The notes beneath the pieces are model-generated. The model was not told where the DNA came from, made no database searches, and was given only the letters and a program-made list of their open reading frames with translations. The position numbers and the translations under genes were made by a program. From contig OX621173.1 in the NCBI GenBank assembly GCA_951640195.1, positions 1,529,780 to 1,593,779 on the forward strand: a stretch of DNA of 64,000 bases. The letters are read 5' to 3'. This DNA is from Porpolomopsis calyptriformis (Eukaryota; Basidiomycota; Agaricomycetes; Agaricales; Hygrophoraceae). This document shows, one piece after another, positions 23,174-33,810 of the stretch (position 1 is its first letter; the number at the start of each line of letters is the position of its first letter).

Positions 23174-23228
23174 GGTTTATATGCCCGTACTTGACAGTCG
23201 TGCTGTTGTCCTTGTTGCGAATTGGTGA
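23174..23228 (+). pseudogene. Remnant 3' end of another F-box gene
   Basis: Encodes VYMPVLDSRAVVLVANW followed by a stop, which matches the last residues of F-box copy 1 (AYMPILDSRGVVLLANW). The 3' flank down to 23365 (including GCTACCCACTCCGAGG) also matches the flank of copy 1. The upstream part of this F-box gene is missing. Confidence 0.75.
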
Positions 23229-23344
23229 GAGACTTTGACGATCCCTTGGTTCTGTTGTAGTACGGTGTAACTTTTACTTTTGTAATTCCATTGACTGGCC
23301 ACTTTTGTAACATTACATCCTCGCTGTACATTCAGTGCGACCAT

Positions 23345-25313
23345 CGCTCCACAAACGCTACCCACTCCGAGGCAGGGTGGATAGAATGAGGTTAACCAAA
23401 CGAAGGGAGTGGAGTGTAGAGAAAGCAGGGCGGAAAGTGTCTGATCGACCATCAAAGTTCAAGTTCAAAGTTGATGTGTGGGAGTTGCCAGTCGCTGTGA
23501 GAAATCATCGGTTGTTCATCACTGCTACATCTCTCCCCAGGCGGAGGTGCTTGTCACGAAGACGTCCAACATCAAAGGCGCCAGTACTGGTGTGTCCATT
23601 AGGTGATATTTAAATTGAGCATTAGTGATCGTTACTCTAGGAGGGATCATCTTTGGCAGCGAATCAGGTTACGAAAGCTAGTTCATAAAGGCCCTTTCGT
23701 CTAGATCCCCCAACATATTCTCAAGATGTATCTTTCGGAAATGGCGATTTCTGATAAGCCCGAAGATCTAAAGACAATTGGACAAGTAACCTCATCGACT
23801 TCCCCTCTTCTTCATATTGAACTCAATGATGACCAGGCAGGTCTGCAAGATCAACTCAAACCAGATAACTGCGAAACGACCCCTAACATATCCCACCCTG
23901 CCCCCCTTCCTTTTGAATTGTGTCAGGCTATTATCGATAACCTCAGTGATGACCTGTCTGCCCTGCGTGCTTGCAGCTTGACCTGTGAAGCTTTTCTACC
24001 TGCCAGCAGACGTCACCTTTTTCATAGTGTTCGCCTTAAGGATAACGAAGAGGCTCTACGCTTCGTTGATAAAATATGTTCCACAGATTCGCCAACCAGT
24101 CCCTGCACATACGTCCGCAAACTGTCCATGTTTCAAGAGGAAACTTGCTGGTGGATGCCTAAAGTTAGGAACGAAACACTATCTTTCCTTGCGATGTGCC
24201 TGCCAAACGTCACTTCGCTCGAGCTTTACCATTTTTATTGGATGCTCCTTACCAATGACGTGCAGGTGAAGATATTATTGGGCTTCCAAAAGGTCCAGCA
24301 CTTGATGCTGCAGGGTTCCTTCCAGACATCACAACAAGTGAACAAATTCATTTCGTTATTTCCATTGCTGACGACCCTTAACTTATGGAATATGGGATGG
24401 GAACCAGACAGCGAACCACTGATTCCTCTTCCCCGGGGTTTAAAATCCATTCGCTTGGACTCCAGCGAATCCCATTTTTTCAATCAGCTTCTGCGCCTCG
24501 AGTCACCTCCTGCCGTATCCGCCCTTTACTTCAAACGGCTTGATACAGAGTACTGCCAAGCAGTGGGTGAACTGCTCAAGACACTAGGTTCGCATCTTGA
24601 GCATCTCCAACTAAATGAATACTATGACGCCCTCGCAACAGGCAAGTTTGATCACACCTGTGGTTTGTCTGACTGGTTTAATCGGTTTCACAGCTGTCCG
24701 CGCAAATCTCATCAACCTTGCATACAACACCAATCTTCGTTTGATTCGCCTCAACCTCAGGTCAGCTAGGGTGATTTACCCTTCCACTTTGGATTGGGTG
24801 CCCACGTTATTCTCTGAGATCACCTCACATCATATGGAAGATGTTCAGCTCTCATTGCCCCGAAGCGGTGTCGATTTGGAGGTCTTTTTTGCTTCATTAG
24901 AACACATTTTCGCTAAACAACACTGGTCCAACCTTCGGCGGCTTGAAATAACAGCTCACAAGTCTACGATATCAGAAGCCTCCAAATCCTTGGGGGCTTA
25001 CATGCCCATACTTGACAGCCGCGGTGTTGACCTCGTTACAACTCAATTTTGACAATCCCTCGGTTCATTCAGACGATTCAGGCCAGATTGATTAGCCAGT
25101 GTAATATTATTTGGTCACAGTACATTCGCTTATCTGCGACAATGGCTTCACAAATGCTATCCACTCCGAGGAAGGGTGGACAGATTGTGGTTAGCCAAGC
25201 AAGCGGAGTGTAGAGAAAGTGGGATGGAAAGTGTCTGATTATTATACTATGTGTGACCTAGTATGAGGGACCAACTCAAACTCGACAACTTTTATTTTTT
25301 GTCCAGTTTGGTC
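23345..25313 (+). repeat. Segmental duplicate, copy A (F-box unit)
   Basis: About 1.97 kb that is nearly identical, with scattered substitutions and few small indels, to 47474-49447. It contains a leader repeat, an F-box gene and a trailing copy of the leader repeat (CACTCCGAGGAAGGGTGGAC at 25162). Confidence 0.88.
23726..25052 (+). CDS. F-box protein with leucine-rich C-terminus (copy 3)
   Basis: Exons 23726-24641 and 24694-25052 give about 424 residues. The intron (52 nt) begins GCAAGT and ends CACAG, so it is GC-AG. An N-terminal MAISDKPEDLKTIGQV follows a second ATG at 23741, which is the likelier start because the first ATG is not kept in the sister copy. The F-box is PLPFELCQAIIDNLSDDL...RACSLTCEAFL, near residues 70-110. 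LRR-like strands follow (LPNVTSLELYHFYW, FQKVQHLMLQGSF, LPRGLKSIRLDS), and the end is MPILDSRGVDLVTTQF. It is the close sister of the gene at 47870. It is predicted to be an SCF substrate receptor by family, with target unknown. Confidence 0.82.
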
Positions 25314-25320
25314 CCTCATA
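25255..25320. repeat. Short hairpin-forming repeat with TATGAGGGACCA ends
   Basis: TATGAGGGACCAA...TTTGGTCCCTCATA forms an inverted repeat around about 35 bp (25262-25320). The same unit follows copy B (49391-49447), where the right end is cut short at GGTCCCTA. A further right-end-like copy (GTTTGGTCCCTCATA) lies at 26364-26378. It could be a tiny MITE. Confidence 0.6.
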
Positions 25321-26356
25321 CCCAGTGAAAAATGACTCGATTTGTGTCGATTTGTATATGGTCTTGCTGATACAATCAGTCTGAATGAGTAGAAATCACA
25401 AATTTGAGTGGACAATTGATCAGAACCTATTTACTTTAATACCCATACATTCTTGTTCATATGTAGTATTTAATTCAATGCGAATCAATTCATATCAGTC
25501 ATGTTGGTACCAATCCAATCCATTCACCCCGATTTACAGCAATATACATACATTTATTGCATTGCGGATAGTCCCAATCCCAAGCCACTTCTCCTCCCCA
25601 TCCCCTTGCAGCACCACTCGTGTCCCCTTGGTTGGCAGCAGCAGTGATTCGAGGCACCGGGGGATGAGATGCATGTGCTTGAGGGTGATGAGGACGTTGT
25701 AGGATGGCTTTCTAGGAGGGGAGTTGGGGTCGTGGTGGATGGTGGAGATGGCAAGGTCAAGGAGGGAGAGGAAGCCTTGGGAGAGGGTGTGCATGAGTTG
25801 GGGGAGTGCCTTTTTGGCCAGTTAGGTGGGGCACATACCTGGAATTTCCAATACTGCACCCCTTGCGAGTTGCTCGATAGGTGGACCATCCTCATCGTCA
25901 ACTGGGAGGAACTGTATATGTTTATAGGGTTGACTCGTGCCACTGTTGGGGCCACCTTCAACTGCAGGAGATGTATGGCGTCAGTAGCATGTGTATATAA
26001 CAGAGGCATACATACAATTGTAGAATGCAATGAAGTGCCTCCTGGCCCTGTGGGCAGCCACGAGCAGCTAGTAGGTATGTATGAAATTGGGGGGGAAGAG
26101 CAGGGATGATTGGGATGAGCCCAGCACTTGCGTTCATGCGTGTGGCCAAGATGAGGGTTTTCTGGCATAAGGGTAAGGAAAATTTCAATGAGTTGTCTTG
26201 CAATTGTCAAAGACAGCAACTATATTGCCTTAAAGTAGTTGATAAGTTGAATGACCAGTTGAAGGAATGGATATGAATCATAGTAAATCGAATTAATATG
26301 ATTTAATCAGTCAGCCGGGATCTAAATCCATCTAAATTGAGTGATTTTTCACTGGG
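25321..26356. mobile_element. 1.04-kb non-autonomous TIR element
   Basis: The ends CCCAGTGAAAAATGACTCGA and, inverted, CCCAGTGAAAAATCACTCAA match at 18 of the first 20 positions, and CCTCATA flanks both sides (25314-25320 and 26357-26363). A 7-bp visible duplication (8 if one end base has changed) with CAGTG-type ends would fit hAT or a related class. No transposase motif is seen. A minus-strand open frame (26219-25554) is Pro/Ser/Thr-rich, low in complexity and without known motifs, and I do not call it a gene. Confidence 0.7.
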
Positions 26357-26378
26357 CCTCATAGTTTGGTCCCTCATA

Positions 26379-26980
26379 AATACCATGGGCACAATCTCTG
26401 ACAAGGTTCACAATCATGGTCAAACATTACCCTGCCTGAAACCCAGATGACAAAATGACATTGTAGCTACAAAATGACAATCTAGTTACTCAATAGCAAG
26501 GCAATGCAAAACCATCTCTTGTGCAAAAGGCAGGGCTGAGATGTAAGCTGCCAACAAGTTTGTGAGTCAATGCAAGCTCATACCTTCATATGGATTGCGG
26601 GAAAGGCAAGGTCCCCATCTATTGCTTGACATGTGCAGACAAAGTTGACAAGGTCAATTCAATCCATTACAATGGTTATCAGGGTATACAATCTCATGTA
26701 CAAAAGGTAGTGAATGAAGTCCAAAACCATTACAGTGGTATGCTGATGGTATGCTGATGGTATGCTGATGGTATAAAGTGGGATGGGGGGTATGTCAATG
26801 CAGGAATTCTCCTGGTAAGCAAGGGACATAACAAAGCAGTGAAAGCATAGAGTTGAAATGCGCAAGTAGAAATATTAGATAGAGAAGTCAGAGTATAGTC
26901 TATGACCAAGTGGATCATGTATGAGGTAAGTGAGGGTGCAATCTAAGAATCATCAGAAGCAACAGTGCAGCAGTAAGCAG
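26379..26980. other. Non-coding region with a short tandem repeat
   Basis: AT-rich sequence without a supportable gene. It contains three copies of the 11-mer GTATGCTGATG at about 26739-26771. Confidence 0.5.
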
Positions 26981-27184
26981 GTTAGTGGGCACACCTAGCT
27001 GATTTGCATTGAGAGGCCTTCTTTTTGCTGGCAGCCTTGTGAGTGACAGTGCAGTAATGAGTGGGGGCATTGTTGGTTGTTTCTTTGGTATCAGTGTTGC
27101 ATCCATGCTTTGACCCTCAATTTTCATCTATCCTGTCATCATTGGAACTGAGAGGTGAAGACATATGCCATGTCAACCCTCTTG

Positions 27185-27300
27185 AGCAGTGTTCCAGGGA
27201 GACCTCTGTCCTTTCCAGGGAGACCTCTGTTCCAGGGAGACCTCTGTTCCAGGGAGACCTCTGTCTGTTCTGGGGAGACCTCTGTCCATTCTGGGGGATT
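27185..27300. repeat. Minisatellite of about 18 bp inside the DUF6698-like tail
   Basis: Six imperfect copies of GTTCCAGGGAGACCTCT (some with CTGGGGAG or a CTTT spacer) lie head to tail. On the minus strand they would encode Glu/Gly/Pro-rich repeats (EVSLEQ, RSPWNRGLPG), with the unit length causing frame drift. Confidence 0.8.
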
Positions 27301-28014
27301 CATCTGAGGGGATTCTGCACCTTCCCTTGAACTGCCTTCCCCTTGTGAAGGTTCTCCATCTTTGCCCACAGCCTAGGCCCTTGCGACAGCCTCTTGATGC
27401 ATGCAATGTTGTGCAAATAAGTCTAATATGTCATTTGATGCAGATGGTGCATCTGCCTGTTCATTTTGCAGTAGGGTGCCTATAAAAACTTGTCTGTTGC
27501 AGAACATTTCAATATAAGACAGTTTAAGAAGATATAAGATAATAACTTGTTCCACCACTTGAGGGTGTCGACACACCACTCATGATTAGGATCCTCTTTG
27601 AAAAGCTTCACAATCATATTGAAAAAGTCTTCCTTATTAAATTGGCTATCCTTAAGCTTCCAATTGTCCTCAGCGCAGAGGAGCCAATAAGTCTGTGGAT
27701 ATCAATGTATACATATAAGAGTCAAGATGATATGAACATACTTGTAGTGTGGCATAAGCAATAGTACATCCAGTGACATGCTCCAGATCATTGAGCTTGG
27801 CTTGGCCAGCTTTTCCATGTATAGGACCACATACTTTCTTCACAGCTGATGATGGAGATATAAAAATATGGTGCCAAACCTGGAAAAGAGTGAATGAATG
27901 AAAACCAAAAGATAGTGAAAGACAACTCACCCAAACAAGAAGAGGCCCTCGGCATAGGCCTTTGTTCATTTCCTGCCAATCCCACATTCCCAGATTCTCA
28001 AAAAGAAATGTGGG

Positions 28015-28403
28015 TGTTATAAACTGGTTGTTGATGAGATGGTTTTACTTCGGAGAGCTCTGTCCCAAGACAATGATAATGTCTCAAGTCCTAGTTATTG
28101 GGTTGCTAACGAGGAATCAGACTTAAAGTCTGAATACGACTAACTAGGAGTTTATATACTGACTACGCTACTGCGGATGAGTCAGTGTAAACACGAGGAG
28201 TACATGCAACGAGTAGAGATAAGCATGATAGAAGACTCGGAGCATGTGAAGAGGTGAAACATGATTGTCGGAAATGAAATGTGTCCTATCTAGGATATAT
28301 GAAAAGATATGAAACTGTGGGGAATCCCAAGCAAAGATAAGACTGATCCGACTGAGCAATGATGACTAACATAGAGAAGGAATGAAAAATTACGTCTGTG
28401 ACA
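28015..28403 (-). mobile_element. Solo LTR (family L1), GTGGG target duplication
   Basis: 389 bp with TGTTATAAAC...CGTCTGTGACA ends, flanked by GTGGG on both sides (28010-28014 and 28404-28408). Read on the minus strand it starts TGTCACAGACGTAATTTTTC and ends GTTTATAACA, matching the solo LTR at 44569 (TGTCACAGTCGTAATTTTCC...TTTATAACA). It shares the GAAGTAAAAC block and the GACTTAAAGTCTGA/CTTAAGTCTGATTCC region. It interrupts the DUF6698-like gene. Confidence 0.9.
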
Positions 28404-29312
28404 GTGGGCAGGTCTTTTGCAGTAATAGACAGCTTGCCCTGAGCAAGCTTTGATAAAACACTGGAACTATCATATCAGAATAAATGAATAAATATGTGTG
28501 TAAATAACTTACTCCTTAGTGGGGTCATCAAAGTCCTTCAAGTACTTGATCAGACACAGGAGGTGACCAAGGACCTTGTGGTTGAAACCTTGTGTGGTTG
28601 CCTTTATACTTTTTACAAGGATGGGTGGGTCAAGGGCTTTGTCCAGAAGATTGAGCTCAACATATGCAAGTCCATCATTGCACAGACTGCTAATGTCATC
28701 AGAGCAGGCTGTGCCAGCTCCCTTATTCATCTGAGGTAAAATGATAATAAGTTATTACTGTAGCATATCATGGATATACCACCCATGAGATGTCTTCAAT
28801 CCTTCCCGGCTTATCGATATACCTTCACTTATTTTCCCTGAACTCAGGTAAGGCCTTGGGTATCATCTTGTATGCATTGAGAAGTTCTGTGCAGTGATCT
28901 GCATCCATCCTATGATCACTGATCAATACATACGTTATTCACATATAAATGGCACATACTGAACTTCAGTTTCATCTTCACTGCAGTCACTGAGATTCCT
29001 CCGGTTGTTGCCATGCAGTCCTACATCAAAGACAAGGGAATAATACAGAAATGGATTGTAACTATGTGCAAGCCAACAGGCAAGCTTGATGTATGGAACA
29101 TGTTGCATAAGCCTGGAAGTAAAGGGTAATAACATGCAATGACTTCAATGTAATGATCACTCACAGTTGTTTTTGGTGTCGTGCTTGTTCAGATACGTGA
29201 TCATTATCGTTATCAGATGATTGGTAAGGCATGGTAATTAACTGGATGGATGAGGCATAAGATGTAAGGGGGGACACATAAACAGGCGGACAACATGTAG
29301 CATGATGGGGGG

Positions 29313-32300
29313 ATGTGGAAAAGGAAGGCTCAGGGTTTAGGGTATTTATATAGATTGGATGTACCTAGAGAAGAACTTCGTCTACAAAAATCACTGAGTC
29401 CCTTCACCCTCATGAAGCTACTTCAGCTATATTTCATCCTTTTAATGGCTGTTGTGTGCTTAGGATGCAGGCAAGTTTCAAAACAATCATGGACTTACAA
29501 AGCACCAAAACTCATGCAAAGAGGTCCTCAAAAGGATCTCTCACTTAGCGCAAAAAGATCAGGAATGATCTGAAGCTGAATGAGCCACTAAAATTGTGCG
29601 GAGGTTGGGAGGGGATATTGCAGAGGAACTGGGACACCTGGGAGGTACAGATAATGATAGAAATGTAGAGGTATGTCTTATTCTTTTGATGAAGTATTTC
29701 AGTTGATCTAAATAATCTTTAATAGATTACTATTGACCCTCCCATTGAAACTCATATCCTGCTCCCTACATCTTCTGGTCAAGTCCGATGATTCCCTTAG
29801 CAATATCAAGACTACCTACCCTCATCTACAACACAAATACCACATATGCCCCCACCTGCTCTGCGTATTCTGCCATCACAAAACACTGAGATTCAGGCTC
29901 CACAGTCTGAAGCTCCTGCTGATCCCGCTGATCCTCCCAACCTCCCTTTCTTCAAAATGGAACCAAATGAGTTTGGACTTTACCAGCAATATCCTGGCAC
30001 TCCAACCTATAAACCTGATGAAGACACCTCCTTGGATACTTTGTGTGATGCCCCTGGACTTGCCGTTGGCAATTGCACCCTTGGGAGCTGGTAGTCTGGA
30101 CTTGGATTATCATTTTCATTGATCGCGCAGAATATCTATAAGCCTTTCCTCAATGGCATGGTTTTTGATCTGATGAACTGGTATTACAATGGCTCCACTA
30201 CAAAATTGAACGCCAACCTTGATGCTCTCATGAACAATGTCCTTCTCTCGAAGGACTTTGACATCAATCACCTTACAGGCTTTAGTGCAACATGAGAACT
30301 TAAACGTCTCAACAATTATAAGACTAACCCAGGACTTTTAATAAAGGACAGGTGGAATGAGACATCAGTTTTCATTCCCCTACCAGCTAAAGATGTGAAG
30401 CATGCATCAGAAAATACCACACCCTAATTTGAAGTTAAGGGAGTCTTTTACTGCTGAATAATCAAAGTCATCAAGTCCATGTTTGAAGAGGCAACTGTGA
30501 AGTCTTTTCACTTCATGCCATTCCAACTTTTTTGGCGACGGTCTAATGATGTACTACCTGAATGTATCATCTCCGAACTCTACAATTCTGATACTTACCC
30601 AGATGAACATACCAAAGTCCAATCACAACTGCTAGAACCTGGATGTAACCAAGAGTGAGTCATTGCAGCTCTGATGTTATAGTCCAATACTATGCATCTT
30701 GTGAACTTTGGGACTGCATCCTTATGGCCCATTTATTTATATTTTGGTAACCAGTCCAAGTATACATGTAGTAAACTGACTTCCTTCTCGGCTCACCATA
30801 TAGCCTATATTCCTTCAGTAAGTTTCTTTTTGCAGGATGTCATAACCTTCATATACTGACTACACAACCTTACAGCTTCCAGACACACTCCAAGACACCT
30901 ACAAGGAGGTATTCAGTAAAAGCCTAACACCTGCAGTCCTCATGCAGCTGAAATGGGAGCTTGTCCATGCTATTTGGGCTGTCATCCTGGACAGGGACTT
31001 TATACATGCATACCATCATGGCATCATTATCAAATTTTCAGATGGGATTGAGCACCACATATTCCCACAGTTTTTCACATACTCTGCTGATTATCCAGAA
31101 AAGTAGGTGCATATACATCCTATCAAGCTCATTCCATTGACTATTCTTCTAGAGTCCTTCTTGTATCTATCAAGTCTTTAGGTCGATGCCCATGTCCACA
31201 TTGCTTTGTCACTCAAGATCAAATCTCATCTTTGGGCACCAAAGTGGATATCTGGCATTGCAAAGATATACGTCAAGACAGCGACTATCTATGAAGAAAC
31301 ATTGCAATGGTTCACACTTGGATATTTGAGAAAGGATATTCACTTATGAGCAAAGCGATTGACCATGTACTTGGCAAAACATCCTTAGTGCCTATTTGAG
31401 TGAGATTTTTTATTTGATATTCATATGACACAAGTAATTGATCTAAATTGATCTAGAACGCATTCTCAAATGCATTTGTTGGGATGGACTTCAATTACTA
31501 CTCACTGTTCATCCCTGACCTCCTGCATGAGTTTGAACTTGGTGTATGGAAGGCTACCTTTACACATCTCATGCGAATCCTGGATGTAGTGAAGGGGGAT
31601 GCAACCCAACAACTAAATAGATGGTTAGTACCAGGTGTAAATAATGAGAGTGTTTTATCTGATATTTCAGATAGATATTGGATGGTACCTACCTTTGGAC
31701 AAAGTACAATACAGTGATTCAGTAATAATACCTCCAGAATGAAGAAACTAGCTGCATGGGATTATGAAGACTTATTACAGGTATGTGAGGCTTCTAAATT
31801 ACTTATCCAACAGCTATTTATTAATAAGCCCTTAAAGTGCTCATTACTGGTTTTCAAAGGTCTCATTCCCACCCCACATAATGAGATCATACTCAATCTC
31901 CTTTTCACTCTTGCTACTTGGCATAGAGTTGCCAAGCTTCAGCTTCACACTTAAATAATGCTTGCATTTCTTGACACGACAACCACACAACTTGGACAAA
32001 TCCTGCAAAGGTTTTGAAAATTTACTTGTGCTGCATTTGCAACATGAGAATTCCCTCAGGAGGCTGCAGCACGTGAATGATGCTTTGCAGCAAGTGCGGC
32101 AAAGGGGAAACAGAGAGCCATCCCTAAATCAAAGGAATGGCAGAAACTGTTCAACCTTTCCATGTATAAGCTCCATGCGCTCAGCGATTATGTGAAGACA
32201 ATTCAACTTTATGGCACTACAGATAATTACAACACCCAAGTGGTGAGTAATAGCCTTATCTACAACTCCATGTATTTGATTATCTGTTAGTTTTGCAGGG

Positions 32301-32316
32301 GGAACTTGAACACTAG
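29313..32316 (+). pseudogene. Plavaka-type (CACTA-related) transposase
   Basis: A long, intron-split and stop-ridden transposase. Recognised blocks in order: PFLNGMVFDLMNWYYNG (about 30140), TVKSFHFMPFQLFWRRSND (30495), EPGCNQE then VIAALMLYSNTMHLVNFG and LWPIYLYFGNQSKYT (30635-30780), SAHHIAYIPS, FPQFFTYSADYPEK (31062), LGRCPCPHCFV (Cys-rich), FYYSLFIPDLLHE-like NYYSLFIPDLLHEFELGVWK (31490), RMKKLAAWDYEDLLQ, VFKGLIPTPHNEIILNLLF, and YNTQV|GELEH (32225-32310). These match the Plavaka branch known from Agaricomycetes. At least eight in-frame stops remove activity. The 3' part after GELEH is missing, because an LTR begins at 32320. The promoter side (TATTTATATAG at 29344) faces the DUF6698-like gene divergently. 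Confidence 0.85.
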
Positions 32317-32319
32317 CAG

Positions 32320-32673
32320 TGTTATGATTTGATAGTCGAAGGTTTTACTTCTCGCATTGGAGGGGCTGATAGGGAATAGAGATTTGACTAAAGAGTAGGG
32401 AGCTAACTAGGAATCGAACTTAATCTACCAACTAGAGGTTAGGTCTTATATACTAACTGAGTCAGTCATAAGGATGATTACGGAGTGGAATCTGGAATGT
32501 GACTAGTGAAGAGTCACAAAAAGAATGAAGGAAACGGAATGTGACTTATGAAGAGTTAGAATAGAAGTACATGTGATCAGTCTCTATATATAAATCAGTA
32601 AAGCAGAAGGGTGAATGGCTAAGAGACTAATCAAGTATGACTAAAAGAAAAAAGAAAAAGTATGTCTGTGACA
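32320..32673 (-). mobile_element. LTR of family L1, no target duplication
   Basis: TGTTATGATTTG...GTATGTCTGTGACA, 354 bp. It has the same end motifs and internal GGTTTTACTTC as the LTR at 28015 and lies in the same orientation. The flanks (AGCAG and TACAC) differ, so it may be the product of recombination between elements, or a deletion border. It cuts the Plavaka transposase right after GELEH. Confidence 0.72.
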
Positions 32674-33296
32674 TACACCCACACTAAAAGGAATTTCATC
32701 CCAAAATTCAAGGTGGCATTTGAGAGTGTTGATGGGTGTGGAGGAGGGGAAGGACTAGGATAAGTTCTTGTTGGGAATGGCAGTTGACAGGGAAATAATG
32801 TTGGCTGCAGAAGTATCATCGTCATTGGGGATGGTAATGGGATTTGATGACGAACTGGGGGGAACAATGAGTAGACCCAGGAAAACATGGGGAGTGGGGG
32901 AATCAAGATGGGGAAGTACCTTTGTGACTTCCTCATATTTCGCCTCCCAGTACTTTACCTGTTCTCTCCAGTGTTTACTCATTCTCTTCTCCTAATCCAA
33001 ATCCAACCACTGGTTGTACAGCTCTTCATTTAGTCTTGCAATCTTGCTCTTGTAATAATTGATGTCCTTCTTCAACAACTTGATGATTTGCTCAGGTGGG
33101 ATGGGTGGTGCAATAATCTCTTCTGGCCACATGGAGAGGGCTCAATTTCATGCACAACAATTGTGTTGCCAGAGTTGTCCAGTAAGCTCAGCCTCACTGT
33201 AAGCAGATGAGGTGGAGGTAAGCAGAGGGGGAGTGCGATGAGGGGGTTATCCTCCAGTGGACATGTGAGGGGCACAGGGTGGATGACCACCAGTGG
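32674..33296 (-). other. Gene-like fragment of unknown origin left of the Gypsy element
   Basis: Minus-strand frames here show coherent but broken coding-like text: TIVVHEI, EEIIAPPIPPEQIIKLLKKD, INYYKSKIARLNEELYNQW (a likely coiled coil), then a Pro/Ser-rich tail. Stops and shifts interrupt it. It may be the other half of the minus-strand fragment at 45140-45640, separated by the Gypsy insertion. I do not recognise the family. Confidence 0.35.
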
Positions 33297-33630
33297 TGTT
33301 ACGATGCGTCCATATCTTTTCGTTTTATCTTATCGCAGCCTATCTAATCTTGTCTCACCCATTCACCACCTTCCTTATCTCGTCTTTTCCTCTGTCGTTT
33401 CCTTCTTGTCACTTGTGACCATCACACACGAGCGGCTTCTGCCATTGGTCGGCAATGACGCCATCTGCAGTCGTGCAGCCATCCGCAGCAGCTAAATAAG
33501 TAACGCGTAGTCAGAGTTTGTATTCTTAGTTTCGATCTCAACATAGACACCCCCCTCTAGTCGTTGACTAGAGTCTCTGTTCTTCCCATTGACCACCCTA
33601 AGCCGACCGAAAGATCACTGCGCCTTAACA
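33297..33630 (+). repeat. Gypsy 5' LTR
   Basis: 334 bp, TGTTACGATGCGTCC...CACTGCGCCTTAACA, and almost identical to the 3' LTR. It includes CTAGTCGTTGACTAGAG and a run of ACACCCCCCTC. Confidence 0.93.
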
Positions 33631-33810
33631 GAAGATCGAAACTCACTCTTTCCCTCTGCTTCTCTCCACAACAGTCCTGGGTCAAGATTCGTCTGACAAC
33701 ACCCATCTTTCTTAAGACCATCATTGTTGCCTTGGAATCCCAACCCAGGCTCCCTCTGCAAAGCCAACCTTTCTCGTTCAGAAAACCACGGGTGACTCTG
33801 ACATCCCCGC

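Larger units (their letters stand above)
26982..29232 (-). pseudogene. DUF6698-like gene, split by a solo LTR
   Basis: A minus-strand gene starting at ATG 29232 (MPYQSSDNDNDHVSEQ, then a GTGAGT donor). It continues through acidic SDCSEDETEV, then DHCTELLNAYKMIPKALPEF, MNKGAGTACSDDISSLCNDG and LDPPILVKSIK...GFNHKVLGHLLC. After the LTR (28015-28403) come VWHHIFISPSSAVKK, KAGQAKLNDLEHVTGCTIAY, an intron, FFNMIVKLFKEDPNHEW and LKWWNKLL, and a Lys-rich tail (THKAASKKKASQCKSA) stopping at 26982. This order is what I know from the agaricomycete DUF6698 family, whose function is unknown and which is often met near transposons. The LTR insertion and stops in the tail make it a pseudogene. Assignment is from memory of motifs, not a search. 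Confidence 0.68.

Noticed and set aside
25554..26219. 221-codon minus-strand frame inside the 1.04-kb element
   Set aside because: Low-complexity Pro/Ser/Thr composition with no motif; probably chance in GC-skewed sequence.
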